Positions 51,407 to 59,017 are shown, numbered from the stretch's first letter. The stretch: DNA of 64,000 bases from Elioraea sp. (GCF_022842375.1 NZ_JALHPR010000027.1:1-64000); one strand, 5' to 3'. A program made the numbers and translations. The notes: a model not told the origin generated them from the sequence alone.

Positions 51407-51904
51407 ATGCGCGCGCTGGCCATCCTCGTTGCAGCCCTTGCCGCGCTGCCGGCCAGCGGCCGTGACCTGGGCACCATGCCGTTCAGCGGCGCGATGGCCA
51501 TCGAGTGGATCGCCATCGAGCCTGGGGCTGACGGGGTGGTCACCGGCCGCTATCGCTTGCGCGGCGGCATCGATGGCGATGGCGCGCTCGGCGGGGAGGA
51601 AGCGCTGCTGTCGGGCTTCGATATCCGCTGCGTCGGCGTCATGCAGTTCGGCCAGGGCTTCCTGCTGTCGGATGAAGCGAGCTGCCGCGTCACTGACCGC
51701 TTCGGCGAGGGGCTCTGGCTCGACATCAGGAGTGGGGCCGACACCTGGGGCTGGCACAGGCTGACGCTCACCTTCGCAGACGGCACCGGGCCCTACGCCC
51801 GCGTGCGCGGCGAGGGGCAGGTGACGCGCGCGATGCACACCGACCCGGCCTCGCGTACTCCCTGGGGGATGTTCCACGGCGAGGTACGCTGGCGGCTCGA
51901 CTGA
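51407..51904 (+). CDS. Secreted protein of unknown function, second of a tandem pair
   Basis: Protein of 165 residues with a signal peptide (RALAILVAALAALPASG). Two cysteines lie at IRCVGVMQFG and ASCRVTDRFG, in the same order and spacing region as in the preceding protein, and the end MFHGEVRWRLD is beta-rich. It begins two bases after the preceding stop with a GGAGGGAG ribosome site, so the genes are co-transcribed. No family recognised. Confidence 0.75.
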   Translation: MRALAILVAALAALPASGRDLGTMPFSGAMAIEWIAIEPGADGVVTGRYRLRGGIDGDGALGGEEALLSGFDIRCVGVMQFGQGFLLSDEASCRVTDRFGEGLWLDIRSGADTWGWHRLTLTFADGTGPYARVRGEGQVTRAMHTDPASRTPWGMFHGEVRWRLD

Positions 51905-51946
51905 TCGGGCTGGCAGAGTGGCGGCGCAACCTCAGGAGCGCTGCCG

Positions 51947-52336
51947 ATGCCCACCATCACCTTCGCCAACCCGCCCGGCATGCCCACCCCTGCCGCACGC
52001 TATTCGATGACGGCGGAGGTTGCCGGCCCGGCGCGCTGGGTGCTGATCAGCGGCCAGTTGCCGGTCGCGTCGGATGGCTCCGTTCCCGTCGACTATGGCG
52101 CGCAGGCCGACCTCGTGATCGCGCATGTCGCCGCGGCGCTGGCGCATCACGGCCTCGGCTGGGGCAACGTGGTGAAGCTCACTACCTACCTCACGACGCG
52201 TGCGGCGCGCGCGGCCTGGCAGGAGCGGCGCGATGCGCTGTTCCCCGGCACGCCGCCGGCGAGCACGCAGGTGCTGGTCGCCGGCCTCGCCGACGCGCGC
52301 TGCGCGATCGAGGTCGAGGCGATCGCGGTGGCATAG
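51947..52336 (+). CDS. RidA family protein
   Basis: Protein of 129 residues of the YjgF/YER057c/UK114 (RidA) family. The opening ARYSMTAEVAGPARWVLISGQ, the central VVKLTTYLTTRAARAAW and the end PASTQVLVAGLADARCAIEVEAIAV follow the trimeric family fold; the conserved Arg of active RidA is replaced by Gln or Leu-type residues in this C-terminal region, so imine deaminase activity is uncertain. A CAGGAG ribosome site precedes the ATG. Confidence 0.88.
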   Translation: MPTITFANPPGMPTPAARYSMTAEVAGPARWVLISGQLPVASDGSVPVDYGAQADLVIAHVAAALAHHGLGWGNVVKLTTYLTTRAARAAWQERRDALFPGTPPASTQVLVAGLADARCAIEVEAIAVA

Positions 52337-52555
52337 GCATTTGCGTATGGCCGGCGTATGCGCTGCGTCACTTCTGCGCGGGTCGCGAAGGACTATCTTG
52401 TGGTGGAGATGGAGGCCGCGGTGAGCGGCACCCGAGCCGGGGACGAAGGGCGCATGGCAGCAATGCCGGAACGCCGCGAAGCCCGGACACGAAGCGGAAA
52501 CACACGCTCACCATGCTGGCTGTCGACAACGCCTGACCGGACCGTGAAGCACGCC

Positions 52556-52774
52556 ATGATGCGACTGATCATCCCCTTCGTCTTCGCCTTCGTCGGTGCC
52601 GTCGCGCTGGTCGCGACGCACAGCTTCGAGGATGACCGCGCGACACACGGGAATGCGTTCATCGCACTGCTCGCCGCGTCCCATGCCGCCGCCACGGCAC
52701 AAGGTCGGGCCGAGGATGGCGTGCAGGCAAGCAGGGCGGCTGCGGCCGTCGCGCAGCGCGCCCCCACTCGCTGA
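52556..52774 (+). CDS. Possible small membrane-anchored protein
   Basis: Weak candidate of 72 residues with a hydrophobic N-terminus (LIIPFVFAFVGAVALVA) and an Ala-rich charged tail. The ribosome site is poor. The 458 bases between the RidA and folE genes (52337-52794) otherwise show nothing convincing. A longer frame starting at 52358 has an unlikely, low-complexity N-terminus. Confidence 0.3.
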   Translation: MMRLIIPFVFAFVGAVALVATHSFEDDRATHGNAFIALLAASHAAATAQGRAEDGVQASRAAAAVAQRAPTR

Positions 52775-52794
52775 GGGCGAGGGTCCCGTCGGGA

Positions 52795-53442
52795 TCAGGC
52801 TTCCGAGGCTGCCCTGGCGGTGGTGCCGCCCATGCTGATCATCGTCAGGAATTCCCGTCGCGTCGTCGCATCGTCGCGGAATGCGCCGAGCATGCGCGAG
52901 GTCACCATCGACACGCCGGGCTTGTGGATGCCGCGCGTCGTCATGCACTGGTGTGCCGCCTCGATCACCACGGCGACGCCCTTCGGCTGAAGCACCTCGT
53001 TGATCGTGTTGGCGATCTGCGCCGTCAGCTTCTCCTGGATCTGGAGGCGCTTGGCGTAGGTCTCGACGACGCGGGCGAGCTTGGAGATGCCGACGACGCG
53101 CTTGTGCGGCAGGTAGGCGACATGCACGCGGCCGATGATCGGCACGACATGGTGCTCGCAATGGCTCTCGAGCCTGATGTCGCGGAGCAGGACCATCTCG
53201 TCGTACCCGTCCGTCTCCTCGAAGGTGCGGGCGAGCATCTCCACCGGGTCGGTCTCGTAGCCGGAGAAGAACTCCTCGTAGGCGCGCACCACGCGGGCTG
53301 GCGTGTCGACGAGCCCCTCGCGGTCAGGGTCGTCGCCGGCCCAGAGCAGGAGCGTGCGCATCGCGGCCTCGGCTTCTGCGCGCGAGGGGCGGGGCTTTGA
53401 GACGGGGGCGTCGCCCACCGGCGCCGGGGCATGAATGTTCAT
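52795..53442 (-). CDS. folE: GTP cyclohydrolase I (FolE)
   Basis: First enzyme of tetrahydrofolate and pterin synthesis, 215 residues. Zinc and catalytic residues are in [20 protein letters not shown] and the second Cys in [13 protein letters not shown]. The N-terminal [15 protein letters not shown] is typical. The C-terminal extension after the core is short. The ATG at 53442 has a GGAAGGA ribosome site. It supplies pterins consistent with the pterin dehydratase gene elsewhere in the window. Confidence 0.95.
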   Translation of the reverse strand: MNIHAPAPVGDAPVSKPRPSRAEAEAAMRTLLLWAGDDPDREGLVDTPARVVRAYEEFFSGYETDPVEMLARTFEETDGYDEMVLLRDIRLESHCEHHVVPIIGRVHVAYLPHKRVVGISKLARVVETYAKRLQIQEKLTAQIANTINEVLQPKGVAVVIEAAHQCMTTRGIHKPGVSMVTSRMLGAFRDDATTRREFLTMISMGGTTARAASEA

Positions 53443-53657
53443 CAGACGTGGTCCTTCCGGACTTTGGGGGTGGCGGGATAACCGTTCTTGTTGCCCGGGT
53501 CTGACGCCCGGGTCCGCACGCGCCGGGGCGGTGCAACGCACCACCCGCGACCATCCTCAACGCCAGGGAGATGATGGCATGACGAGAAGCGTCAAGCGAT
53601 TGATCACGCGCGCGTGAGAATTCCGGCGCCGAGGTCCAGGCAACCCGGGCCGGCGCG

Positions 53658-54068
53658 TCAGTGAAGCCGCATCGCCTGGTGCGGGCTGTCGAGCGAGAAG
53701 GCGGGGATGGCGGCGTCGAAGGCCTCGCCGGTGCCCTGCACCACCATGTGGTAGGCGCCCTCCATGAAGCCCGACGGCGTCGGCAGGGGCGCGCCGGACG
53801 TGTACTCGAACGTTTCGCCAGGGGCGATCACGGGCTGTTCGCCCACCACGCCCGGCCCGTGCACCTTCTGCACGCGGCCCATCGCATCGGTGATCGACCA
53901 TGAGCGGTGGGTGAGCTGAACCGCCACCGCGCCCTCGTTCGCGATCTCGACGCGGTAGGCCCAGACGAACCTTCCCTCGTCGGGCGCTGACTGCTCCTCG
54001 AGATAGAACGGGCGCACCGTGATGCGGATGCCGCGCGTCGTCAGGCTGTAGCCATCCTGCTGCCTCAT
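53658..54068 (-). CDS. apaG: Co2+/Mg2+ efflux protein ApaG
   Basis: Protein of 136 residues with the ApaG/F-box-like beta-sandwich fold. The segments VWAYRVEIANEGAVAVQLTHRSWSITDA and GEQPVIAPGETFEYTSGAPLPTPSGFMEG are diagnostic. Family members are linked with cobalt resistance and diadenosine polyphosphate metabolism. The ATG at 54068 (MRQQDGYSLTT) follows an AAGG-containing ribosome site; an ATG eight codons upstream is possible. It lies just downstream of a LysE-type exporter. Confidence 0.92.
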   Translation of the reverse strand: MRQQDGYSLTTRGIRITVRPFYLEEQSAPDEGRFVWAYRVEIANEGAVAVQLTHRSWSITDAMGRVQKVHGPGVVGEQPVIAPGETFEYTSGAPLPTPSGFMEGAYHMVVQGTGEAFDAAIPAFSLDSPHQAMRLH

Positions 54069-54129
54069 CTCGCTGCCTTCGACGTCCCGCATCAATGCCG
54101 CCCTCTCGCCAATCCGCCAGCCAGCCTGC

Positions 54130-54747
54130 TCAACCCTGCCGCATGCCGGCCGTGGCCGCACCAGCGCCGATCAGCATCGCCCCGCCCGCACGGTTGAACC
54201 AGCGCCGTACGGCGGGCCGCCGCACCGTACCGGAAAGGCGCGAGGCGAGCAGGGCGTAGAGTGCGGCGTTCAGCCCGGCCATCGTCACGAATGTCGCCAC
54301 CAGCACCACCGCCTGCGCCGGGAAGGGCGAGGCCGGGTCGATGAACAGCGGCACGAAGGCTATGAAGAAGGCGATCGACTTCGGGTTCAGGGCGGTGACG
54401 ACGAAGCTCGCCCGCGCTGCCTTCAGCGGGTCGAGCGCCGGCGGGATCTCGCCCGCCTCAGGAACCTTCGCCCGCCATAGCGAGACGCCGAGCCAGACGA
54501 GATAGGCGGCACCCGCCCATTTCAGCACCGTGAAGGCGGTGGCCGAGGCGGCGAGGACGGCGCCGAGCCCGGCGAGCGACAGCGACATCGCCACAAGGTC
54601 GCCGGCAGCGACGCCGACCACGAGCGGCCACGCCCCGCCCCGCCCGGTGCCGATGGACTGTCCGATCACCAGCAGGATCGTCGGGCCCGGGATCGCGAGG
54701 ATCACCGCTGCTGCGGCAACGAAGCCGATCCAGGTCTCGAAGGCCAT
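54130..54747 (-). CDS. LysE family translocator
   Basis: Membrane exporter of 205 residues with six hydrophobic helices. The opening GFVAAAAVILAIPGPTILLVIGQSI carries the P-G-P motif of the LysE/RhtB family, and KWAGAAYLVWLGVSLWR and FVVTALNPKSIAFFIAFVPLF follow. Members export amino acids or related compounds. It is upstream of apaG and downstream of metZ on the same strand, with 30-base gaps. Confidence 0.92.
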   Translation of the reverse strand: MAFETWIGFVAAAAVILAIPGPTILLVIGQSIGTGRGGAWPLVVGVAAGDLVAMSLSLAGLGAVLAASATAFTVLKWAGAAYLVWLGVSLWRAKVPEAGEIPPALDPLKAARASFVVTALNPKSIAFFIAFVPLFIDPASPFPAQAVVLVATFVTMAGLNAALYALLASRLSGTVRRPAVRRWFNRAGGAMLIGAGAATAGMRQG

Positions 54748-54777
54748 CCGGCATCCTGCTGTCCTGACGATCGCGGA

Positions 54778-55989
54778 TCATTCCGCGGCGCGTACGATCT
54801 CCGCAGCAATCAGGGCGCGGCCGAGGTCCTCCGTCAAGTCCACCACGTCCTCGAGGCCGACGGAAAGCCGCACCAGCCCATCGGTGATGCCGAGCAGCGC
54901 GCGCTCCGCCGCCCCGATGCGCATATGCGTCGTCGTCGCCGGGTGGGTGACGAGGGATTTCGAATCGCCGAGGTTGTTGCTCACCCTGATCAGGCGCAGC
55001 GCATCGAGCACGCGGAACGCCGCTGGCTTGCCCCCCGCGAGCTCGAACGCGACGATCGTGCCGCCCTGCGTCATCTGGCGCATCGCCAGCTCATGCTGCG
55101 GATGATCGGCACGCGCGGGATAAAGCACGCGGGCGACGCCGCGCTGGGCTGCCAGGAAGTCGGCCACCGTGGCGGCGGAGGCGCACATGGCGTTGACCCT
55201 GAGCGACAGCGTCTCGAGGCCCTTCAGCATCACCCAGGCATTGAACGGGCTCATCGCCGGGCCGGTGTTGCGGATGAAGGGCTGCAGCGTCCCCTCGATC
55301 CACGCCTTGGAGGACAGCACCGCGCCGCCGAGGCAGCGTCCCTGGCCGTCGATGTGCTTCGTCGCGGAATAGATCACCACGTCGGCGCCGAATTCGAGCG
55401 GGCGCTGCAGCAGCGGTGTCGCGAACACGTTGTCGACCATCACGGTCGCCCCCGCCTTGTGCGCCAGGTCGCACACCGCACGCAGGTCGACCACCTCGAG
55501 GCACGGGTTGGAGGGGCTTTCGAGCAGCACGGCATGGGTCGGTTTCGACAGGGCCTGTTCCCACGCGGCGAGGTCGCGGCCGTCGACGAACACGGTCTCG
55601 ACGCCGAACTTGGGCAGCAGCGTCGAGACGATCCAGTGGCATGAGCCGAACAGCGCGCGCGAGGCGACGACGCGGTCTCCCGCCTTCAGGTGCGCGAGCA
55701 TCGCGGCCGCGACGGCGGCCATGCCGGTGGCGGTGGCGCGACAGGCCTCGGCGCCTTCGATCGCGGCGAGGCGCTCCTCGAACATCGCGACGGTGGGGTT
55801 GCCGAAGCGGCTGTATTGGTAGTGGGTTTCCGTGCCGAGGAAGGTGGCCTCTGCCTGCGCGGCATCGTCATAGACGAAGCCTGAGGTGAGAAAGAGCGCC
55901 TCGGCCGTCTCGCCGTGCTGGCTGCGCGTCGTCCCGCCATGGATGGCGAGGGTGGCGGGGCGGTAGCGGGGAGTATCGTTCGACATCAT
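54778..55989 (-). CDS. metZ: O-succinylhomoserine sulfhydrylase MetZ
   Basis: PLP enzyme of 403 residues of the Cys/Met metabolism family, making homocysteine from O-succinylhomoserine and sulfide. The PLP lysine is in IYSATKHIDGQGR; YQYSRFGNPT and VMVDNVFATPLLQRPLE also fit the family. Length matches alphaproteobacterial MetZ. A double ATG (55989 and 55986) follows an AAAGGG ribosome site. A SAM-II riboswitch lies upstream and supports the methionine-pathway assignment. Confidence 0.94.
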   Translation of the reverse strand: MMSNDTPRYRPATLAIHGGTTRSQHGETAEALFLTSGFVYDDAAQAEATFLGTETHYQYSRFGNPTVAMFEERLAAIEGAEACRATATGMAAVAAAMLAHLKAGDRVVASRALFGSCHWIVSTLLPKFGVETVFVDGRDLAAWEQALSKPTHAVLLESPSNPCLEVVDLRAVCDLAHKAGATVMVDNVFATPLLQRPLEFGADVVIYSATKHIDGQGRCLGGAVLSSKAWIEGTLQPFIRNTGPAMSPFNAWVMLKGLETLSLRVNAMCASAATVADFLAAQRGVARVLYPARADHPQHELAMRQMTQGGTIVAFELAGGKPAAFRVLDALRLIRVSNNLGDSKSLVTHPATTTHMRIGAAERALLGITDGLVRLSVGLEDVVDLTEDLGRALIAAEIVRAAE

Positions 55990-56017
55990 CGGACCCTTTG
56001 CGACATGGGCCCGGCCA

Positions 56018-56042
56018 CGGGGTCGCGACCCCCTGTGAGGGG
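56018..56042 (-). promoter_or_regulatory. Alternative hairpins between the riboswitch and metZ
   Basis: On the minus strand a CCCCC-TCACA-GGGGG hairpin is followed by the perfect 14-base palindrome GGGGTCGCGACCCC (56018-56031). Both use the same G-tract, so only one can form. This is the layout expected of a switch between two structures; whether it controls transcription or translation is not clear. Confidence 0.45.
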
Positions 56043-56102
56043 GCCTGCAGCCTTTTAGCGCGTATGTTTTACCTCGCCGCAAGCCGGCCGGACAAATCGC
56101 GA
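56043..56102 (-). ncRNA. SAM-II riboswitch (metA motif)
   Basis: Reading the minus strand, the conserved elements appear in order: GATTTG, then the CGGCTTGC segment, then GTAAAACA and CGCGCTAAAAGG. This is the SAM-II consensus (GAUUU, UUGC, UAAA, GCUAAAAGG) with correct spacing, forming the H-type pseudoknot that binds S-adenosylmethionine. It lies about 55 bases upstream of metZ, the classic target of SAM-II in alphaproteobacteria. High SAM should lower metZ expression. Confidence 0.9.
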
Positions 56103-56268
56103 GGGGTGCATGCACCACCGCAACGGATACGGGCAGGCGCCGGCCCGGTCAAGCGCCATGGGCCTGATTGCGCCGAACCTGGCCATCGCATCGGCCGCCG
56201 CCGTTATCGGCCGGCGCCGCCCGCACGGTTGGGCCCGTCGCCAGAGCCAGTTCGCGGCTGCGCAGCCG

Positions 56269-56568
56269 TCACCGTCTGGCGAGGCCCAGCATGGGCGCGC
56301 GGGCCAGGCCAGTGCCGCGCAGCCCCTCGACCCAGCTGTAACAATTCCCCTCGCCGTCGCGCGGGCAGCAGGACACGATGTCGCCTCCCGGTGCCCAGGT
56401 GCGACAGCAGCACTCCTTCATGCCGCAGGCGCAGCCATACCATGTGGGCTTGGCGGCGAGGGCGGCAACGACCGAGGGCGCCATGCCCGGCACATGCGCG
56501 CCAGTCCGGTAGGCGCCGCCTGGTCCGAGCGACGAGGCGGCGGTGAAGCCGGGCAGCCGGGCGGTCAC
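56269..56568 (-). CDS. Cysteine-rich small protein B with LPGFTAA tag (candidate precursor)
   Basis: Protein of 99 residues. The N-terminus TARLPGFTAASSLGPGGAYR is nearly the same as that of the neighbouring protein A. The C-terminal half has eight cysteines clustered in YGCACGMKECCCRTW, VSCCPRD and GNCYSW. There is no signal peptide. The GTG start at 56568 overlaps the stop of gene A (GTGA). The pattern of a conserved leader-like head and a variable Cys-rich tail suggests a precursor peptide for the enzymes encoded upstream. That role is inferred. Confidence 0.7.
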   Translation of the reverse strand: MTARLPGFTAASSLGPGGAYRTGAHVPGMAPSVVAALAAKPTWYGCACGMKECCCRTWAPGGDIVSCCPRDGEGNCYSWVEGLRGTGLARAPMLGLARR

Positions 56569-56918
56569 AGGAACATGCTCCGGCCGCGCCGCGGGCGGGT
56601 GCGGCAGCTGCGTTCCACGGTGTCGCAGTCCGCCGTGACGCACAGCCGCGTGCCGTCGATGCACGGCCCGCAGCTCGGCTTGCACGTGGGCTCGCCTGGA
56701 CCGCCGGGTGCGTCGCCGCCGCCCTCCATGCAGTCGAACTTGCACAACATGTTGCTGACTGGATTCGTCTCGGTCACGTCACAGTCGGCCATGCAGAAGC
56801 CGATCGGGCGCAGCTGCGCGACAACGGCCGCCGATGCCGATCCGCGGGGCGTGCCGCGATAGGCAGCCCGGGTGACATAGTGCGAGTGCGCAGCGGTGAA
56901 GCCTGGCAGTGCGGTCAT
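56565..56918 (-). CDS. Cysteine-rich small protein A with LPGFTAA tag (candidate precursor)
   Basis: Protein of 117 residues. The head TALPGFTAAHSHYVTRAAYR matches protein B. The tail has ten cysteines, mostly as CxxxC or CxxC pairs: FCMADC, LCKFDC, TCKPSCGPC, LCVTADC and RSC, separated by acidic and Gly/Pro stretches. The end is basic (RTRPRRGRSMFL). The ATG has a near-perfect GGAGGAG ribosome site, implying high expression. It lies 53 bases after the PatG-like gene. Small proteins with an LPGFTAE/A head occur in other soil bacteria, from memory, without known function. Confidence 0.75.
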   Translation of the reverse strand: MTALPGFTAAHSHYVTRAAYRGTPRGSASAAVVAQLRPIGFCMADCDVTETNPVSNMLCKFDCMEGGGDAPGGPGEPTCKPSCGPCIDGTRLCVTADCDTVERSCRTRPRRGRSMFL

Positions 56919-56971
56919 GGTCTCCTCCTCTCTCACCCCAGCCTTGTTCTCGCTCTTCCGTCCTCCGCGCC

Positions 56972-57847
56972 CTACCGGTCGAAGGTCGGCGTGAGCCTGC
57001 TCACGAGGAACGGGAACTCCTCGGTCACGTCCACGCGCACGAAGGCCTTCTCGGTCACGTCCGTCGCGCGATCCGTATAGGCAAAGACAACCTCGACGAT
57101 CCGCCGGGTTCCCGCGAGCGTCGACGGCCGTACGTCGACGGCCGTGAGCGCGGCGTTGCGCGCATAGGCTTCGGCGGTGCGGGCGTAGATCGCCGGATAG
57201 CGCATCGCGAGATAGTTCAGCGCACGATGCTCATCGGTCGCGCCCGCATTGTCGGTCAATTGCAGGATGCGATCGAGCACCTCCCCTGCCACCGGCTGGA
57301 ACTGCGCAACCGTGGTCTTCTCCGGCCGGGGAATCGCCTTGATGAGCGCATCGCGCGCGAAGCTGTATATCTGGTCGAAGGCAAGGATCGGCAGCATCAG
57401 CCCGTTGCAGGCCTCGGGTCCCGCGACCGGGCCGCGAATGCCGATCACCGCGTCGAGGTCACCGGGGTCGGGCGCAGGGCGGATCGTCTCGATCAGGAGG
57501 TCGAGATCGGCCGGATCGCGCGGCTGCAGCAGGTATGTCTCGATGCCTTGCACGCGCATCACCCAGCACATCTGCCGCGCGAGGTAGCGATTCTGGCGGG
57601 CGGACAGCACGGCGTGGAAGGTCTGCTGGTCGGTCTGGCCGGCGGCGTCCGTGCGTCCGGCGGCCTGGGCAAACTCCTTCTCGGCGGCAAGCGTTGGGAA
57701 CCGCGCCTCGATCCGGCCGATGGCATAGGCATAACCGAGCCACGCCTCACCTGCCGCACCGCTGCAGGCGGGGCATGGCGCCTCCGCTTCGGCGGCGATG
57801 ATCATGGGCCCTGGCGGCTCGCCTTGTCGGATGGTCTCGGCCTCCAT
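56972..57847 (-). CDS. PatG C-terminal domain-like protein
   Basis: Protein of 291 residues resembling the C-terminal domain of the cyanobactin maturation protease PatG, but without the protease half. Visible conserved parts are GYAYAIGRIEARFPTLAAEKEFAQAAGR, NRYLARQMCWVMRVQGIETYLLQPRDPADLD, GIRGPVAGPEACNGLMLPILAFDQIYSF and ALNYLAMRYPAIY with VRVDVTEEFPFLVSRL (quoted as short pieces of the family pattern). An N-terminal PCPAC motif (C25, C28) may bind metal. The domain's function is unknown even in PatG. A perfect GGAGGAGG ribosome site precedes the ATG. It sits between the protease and the Cys-rich genes. Confidence 0.8.
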   Translation of the reverse strand: MEAETIRQGEPPGPMIIAAEAEAPCPACSGAAGEAWLGYAYAIGRIEARFPTLAAEKEFAQAAGRTDAAGQTDQQTFHAVLSARQNRYLARQMCWVMRVQGIETYLLQPRDPADLDLLIETIRPAPDPGDLDAVIGIRGPVAGPEACNGLMLPILAFDQIYSFARDALIKAIPRPEKTTVAQFQPVAGEVLDRILQLTDNAGATDEHRALNYLAMRYPAIYARTAEAYARNAALTAVDVRPSTLAGTRRIVEVVFAYTDRATDVTEKAFVRVDVTEEFPFLVSRLTPTFDR

Positions 57848-57875
57848 GGTCAGCCTCCTCCCTGCTTGGTGGGCC

Positions 57876-58082
57876 TCAGGGTTTGCGGCCCATGAGCACG
57901 ACCCACCGGTTCATCGCGGCCGCGCGGCGCGAGCAGTCGCCACAGGGGCGCACCCGCATCGCCCGCGCGACGTGCGAGACGGCATCGCCAAGGCCGATCT
58001 CCTGCTCCGTCACGAAGCGCGGGAGGCGAACCTGGAATGGCTTTCTGTCACGCGGCGTGCGGTCCGTTGCCATTGCGGTCAT
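57876..58082 (-). CDS. Small CxxC protein of the protease operon
   Basis: Protein of about 68 residues. The C-terminal half reads GLGDAVSHVARAMRVRPCGDC, then SRRAAAMNRWVVLMGRKP. The pattern C-G-x-C followed by R-x-x-x-M/L-N-x-W is shared by small proteins found near other peptide-maturation or phage genes, from memory; it may bind metal or a thiol partner. The ATG at 58082 overlaps the protease stop (ATGA); an ATG three codons later has a better-placed GAGGGA site. Function unknown. Confidence 0.7.
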   Translation of the reverse strand: MTAMATDRTPRDRKPFQVRLPRFVTEQEIGLGDAVSHVARAMRVRPCGDCSRRAAAMNRWVVLMGRKP

Positions 58083-58933
58083 TCCCTCATCGCGCGCCAT
58101 GCCGCCTCTGCATCAAGCAGCGGCGGAACGATCGACCGGCGTGGGCCGATGCGCGTGATCGCGGCCCGGAGGAGCCGGGCCGAGGCGCGCGGGTACTCCG
58201 ACCAGAGCAGCGCGATGGCGCCGGCGACGAAGGGAGCGGCAGCGCTCGATCCCGCCATCGTGACAGCGCCGCCGCCTGGCTCGAGGCTGATGATGCCCTC
58301 TCCCGGCGCGGCGAGGCCGCGGCTGCCGATCGAGGCGCCGAGCGTTGACTCGGCCATCGGCCGTCCCGATCCATCGCAGCCAATGACGGGAATGACATCA
58401 GGGTGTGTCGTGATCGCGCTGCCGCCGACGGTTGCCTGGTTGCCGGCCGCCGCGACGATGAGCGTTCCCTTCCGCGCGGCGTGATCAAGTGCGGCGACGA
58501 GGCTGCGCAGTTCACGCCCGCTCGCAGCGACGAGCGCTGCACTGACATTGATGACGCGCGCACCCGCGGAGACGCACGCGGAGACCGCCTGTGCGAGGGC
58601 ATCAGGCGTGGCGCTTGGTGTTCCCCCGGATGCGTCGTCATCCTCGCGGAACAGAGGGTGGAGCATCAGCGTGCAGCCGGGTGCGATGGCCGGTGCCGCG
58701 GACCCCCGCCGTCCCGCCAGAATGCCGGCGACGAAGGTTCCGTGCCGGCACGCCGCGCTTGCCGGTGAGTGGCACCTTGTCGGCGAGGGCTGCGGCTGCT
58801 GGGCCTTGTGCAGATGCGCGAGATCGGGGTGGGACGTTTCAACCGGGCCGTCGATGAGCGCGATGGCGATTTCGGGCCGCCCGAGCGTGCGGGCCATCAG
58901 CGGCATCAGGCGAACCACGTCCAACGGCTTCAT
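58079..58933 (-). CDS. Subtilisin-like serine protease (S8), leaderless
   Basis: Peptidase S8 domain of 284 residues, almost nothing else. The catalytic triad is D28 in ALIDGPV, H64 in CRHGTFVAG and S230 in AGSSAAAPFVAG; the oxyanion Asn is N165 in AAAGN. There is no signal peptide or prodomain, so it should act in the cytoplasm, like the protease domains of the cyanobactin enzymes PatA and PatG. It heads the operon with the PatG-like and Cys-rich genes and could remove the LPGFTAA leader from them. A promoter with a palindrome lies upstream. Confidence 0.9.
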   Translation of the reverse strand: MKPLDVVRLMPLMARTLGRPEIAIALIDGPVETSHPDLAHLHKAQQPQPSPTRCHSPASAACRHGTFVAGILAGRRGSAAPAIAPGCTLMLHPLFREDDDASGGTPSATPDALAQAVSACVSAGARVINVSAALVAASGRELRSLVAALDHAARKGTLIVAAAGNQATVGGSAITTHPDVIPVIGCDGSGRPMAESTLGASIGSRGLAAPGEGIISLEPGGGAVTMAGSSAAAPFVAGAIALLWSEYPRASARLLRAAITRIGPRRSIVPPLLDAEAAWRAMRE

Positions 58934-58970
58934 TGGCCACCGGCGCCCGTCCTGAACGGATCAGCCAGTC

Positions 58971-59017
58971 AGTATCGGTCGATCCATGACGTTATGCAAT
59001 AGGAACGATATCATTCC
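58971..59017 (-). promoter_or_regulatory. Promoter and upstream palindrome of the protease operon
   Basis: On the minus strand a -35-like TTGCAT (58994-58999) and a -10-like GATACT (58971-58976) are 17 bases apart, giving a start near 58964 and a 30-base leader. Directly upstream lies the 16-base palindrome GGAACGATATCATTCC (59002-59017; one mismatched pair), a likely regulator site. The remaining 180 bases to the tRNA gene show nothing further. Confidence 0.55.

Noticed and set aside
52358-52774. Longer 138-residue version of the small protein after ridA
   Set aside because: The N-terminal extension is low-complexity and Arg-rich with no ribosome site; only the shorter version with a membrane-like start is kept, with low confidence.
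53443-53657. Possible short leader peptide (MTRSVKRLITRA near 53578) and paired CCCGGG palindromes (53494-53512)
   Set aside because: A GGGAG precedes the mini-frame, but it is only 12 codons, has no regulatory features and sits between two genes reading the other way. The CCCGGG pair is short and common at this GC content.
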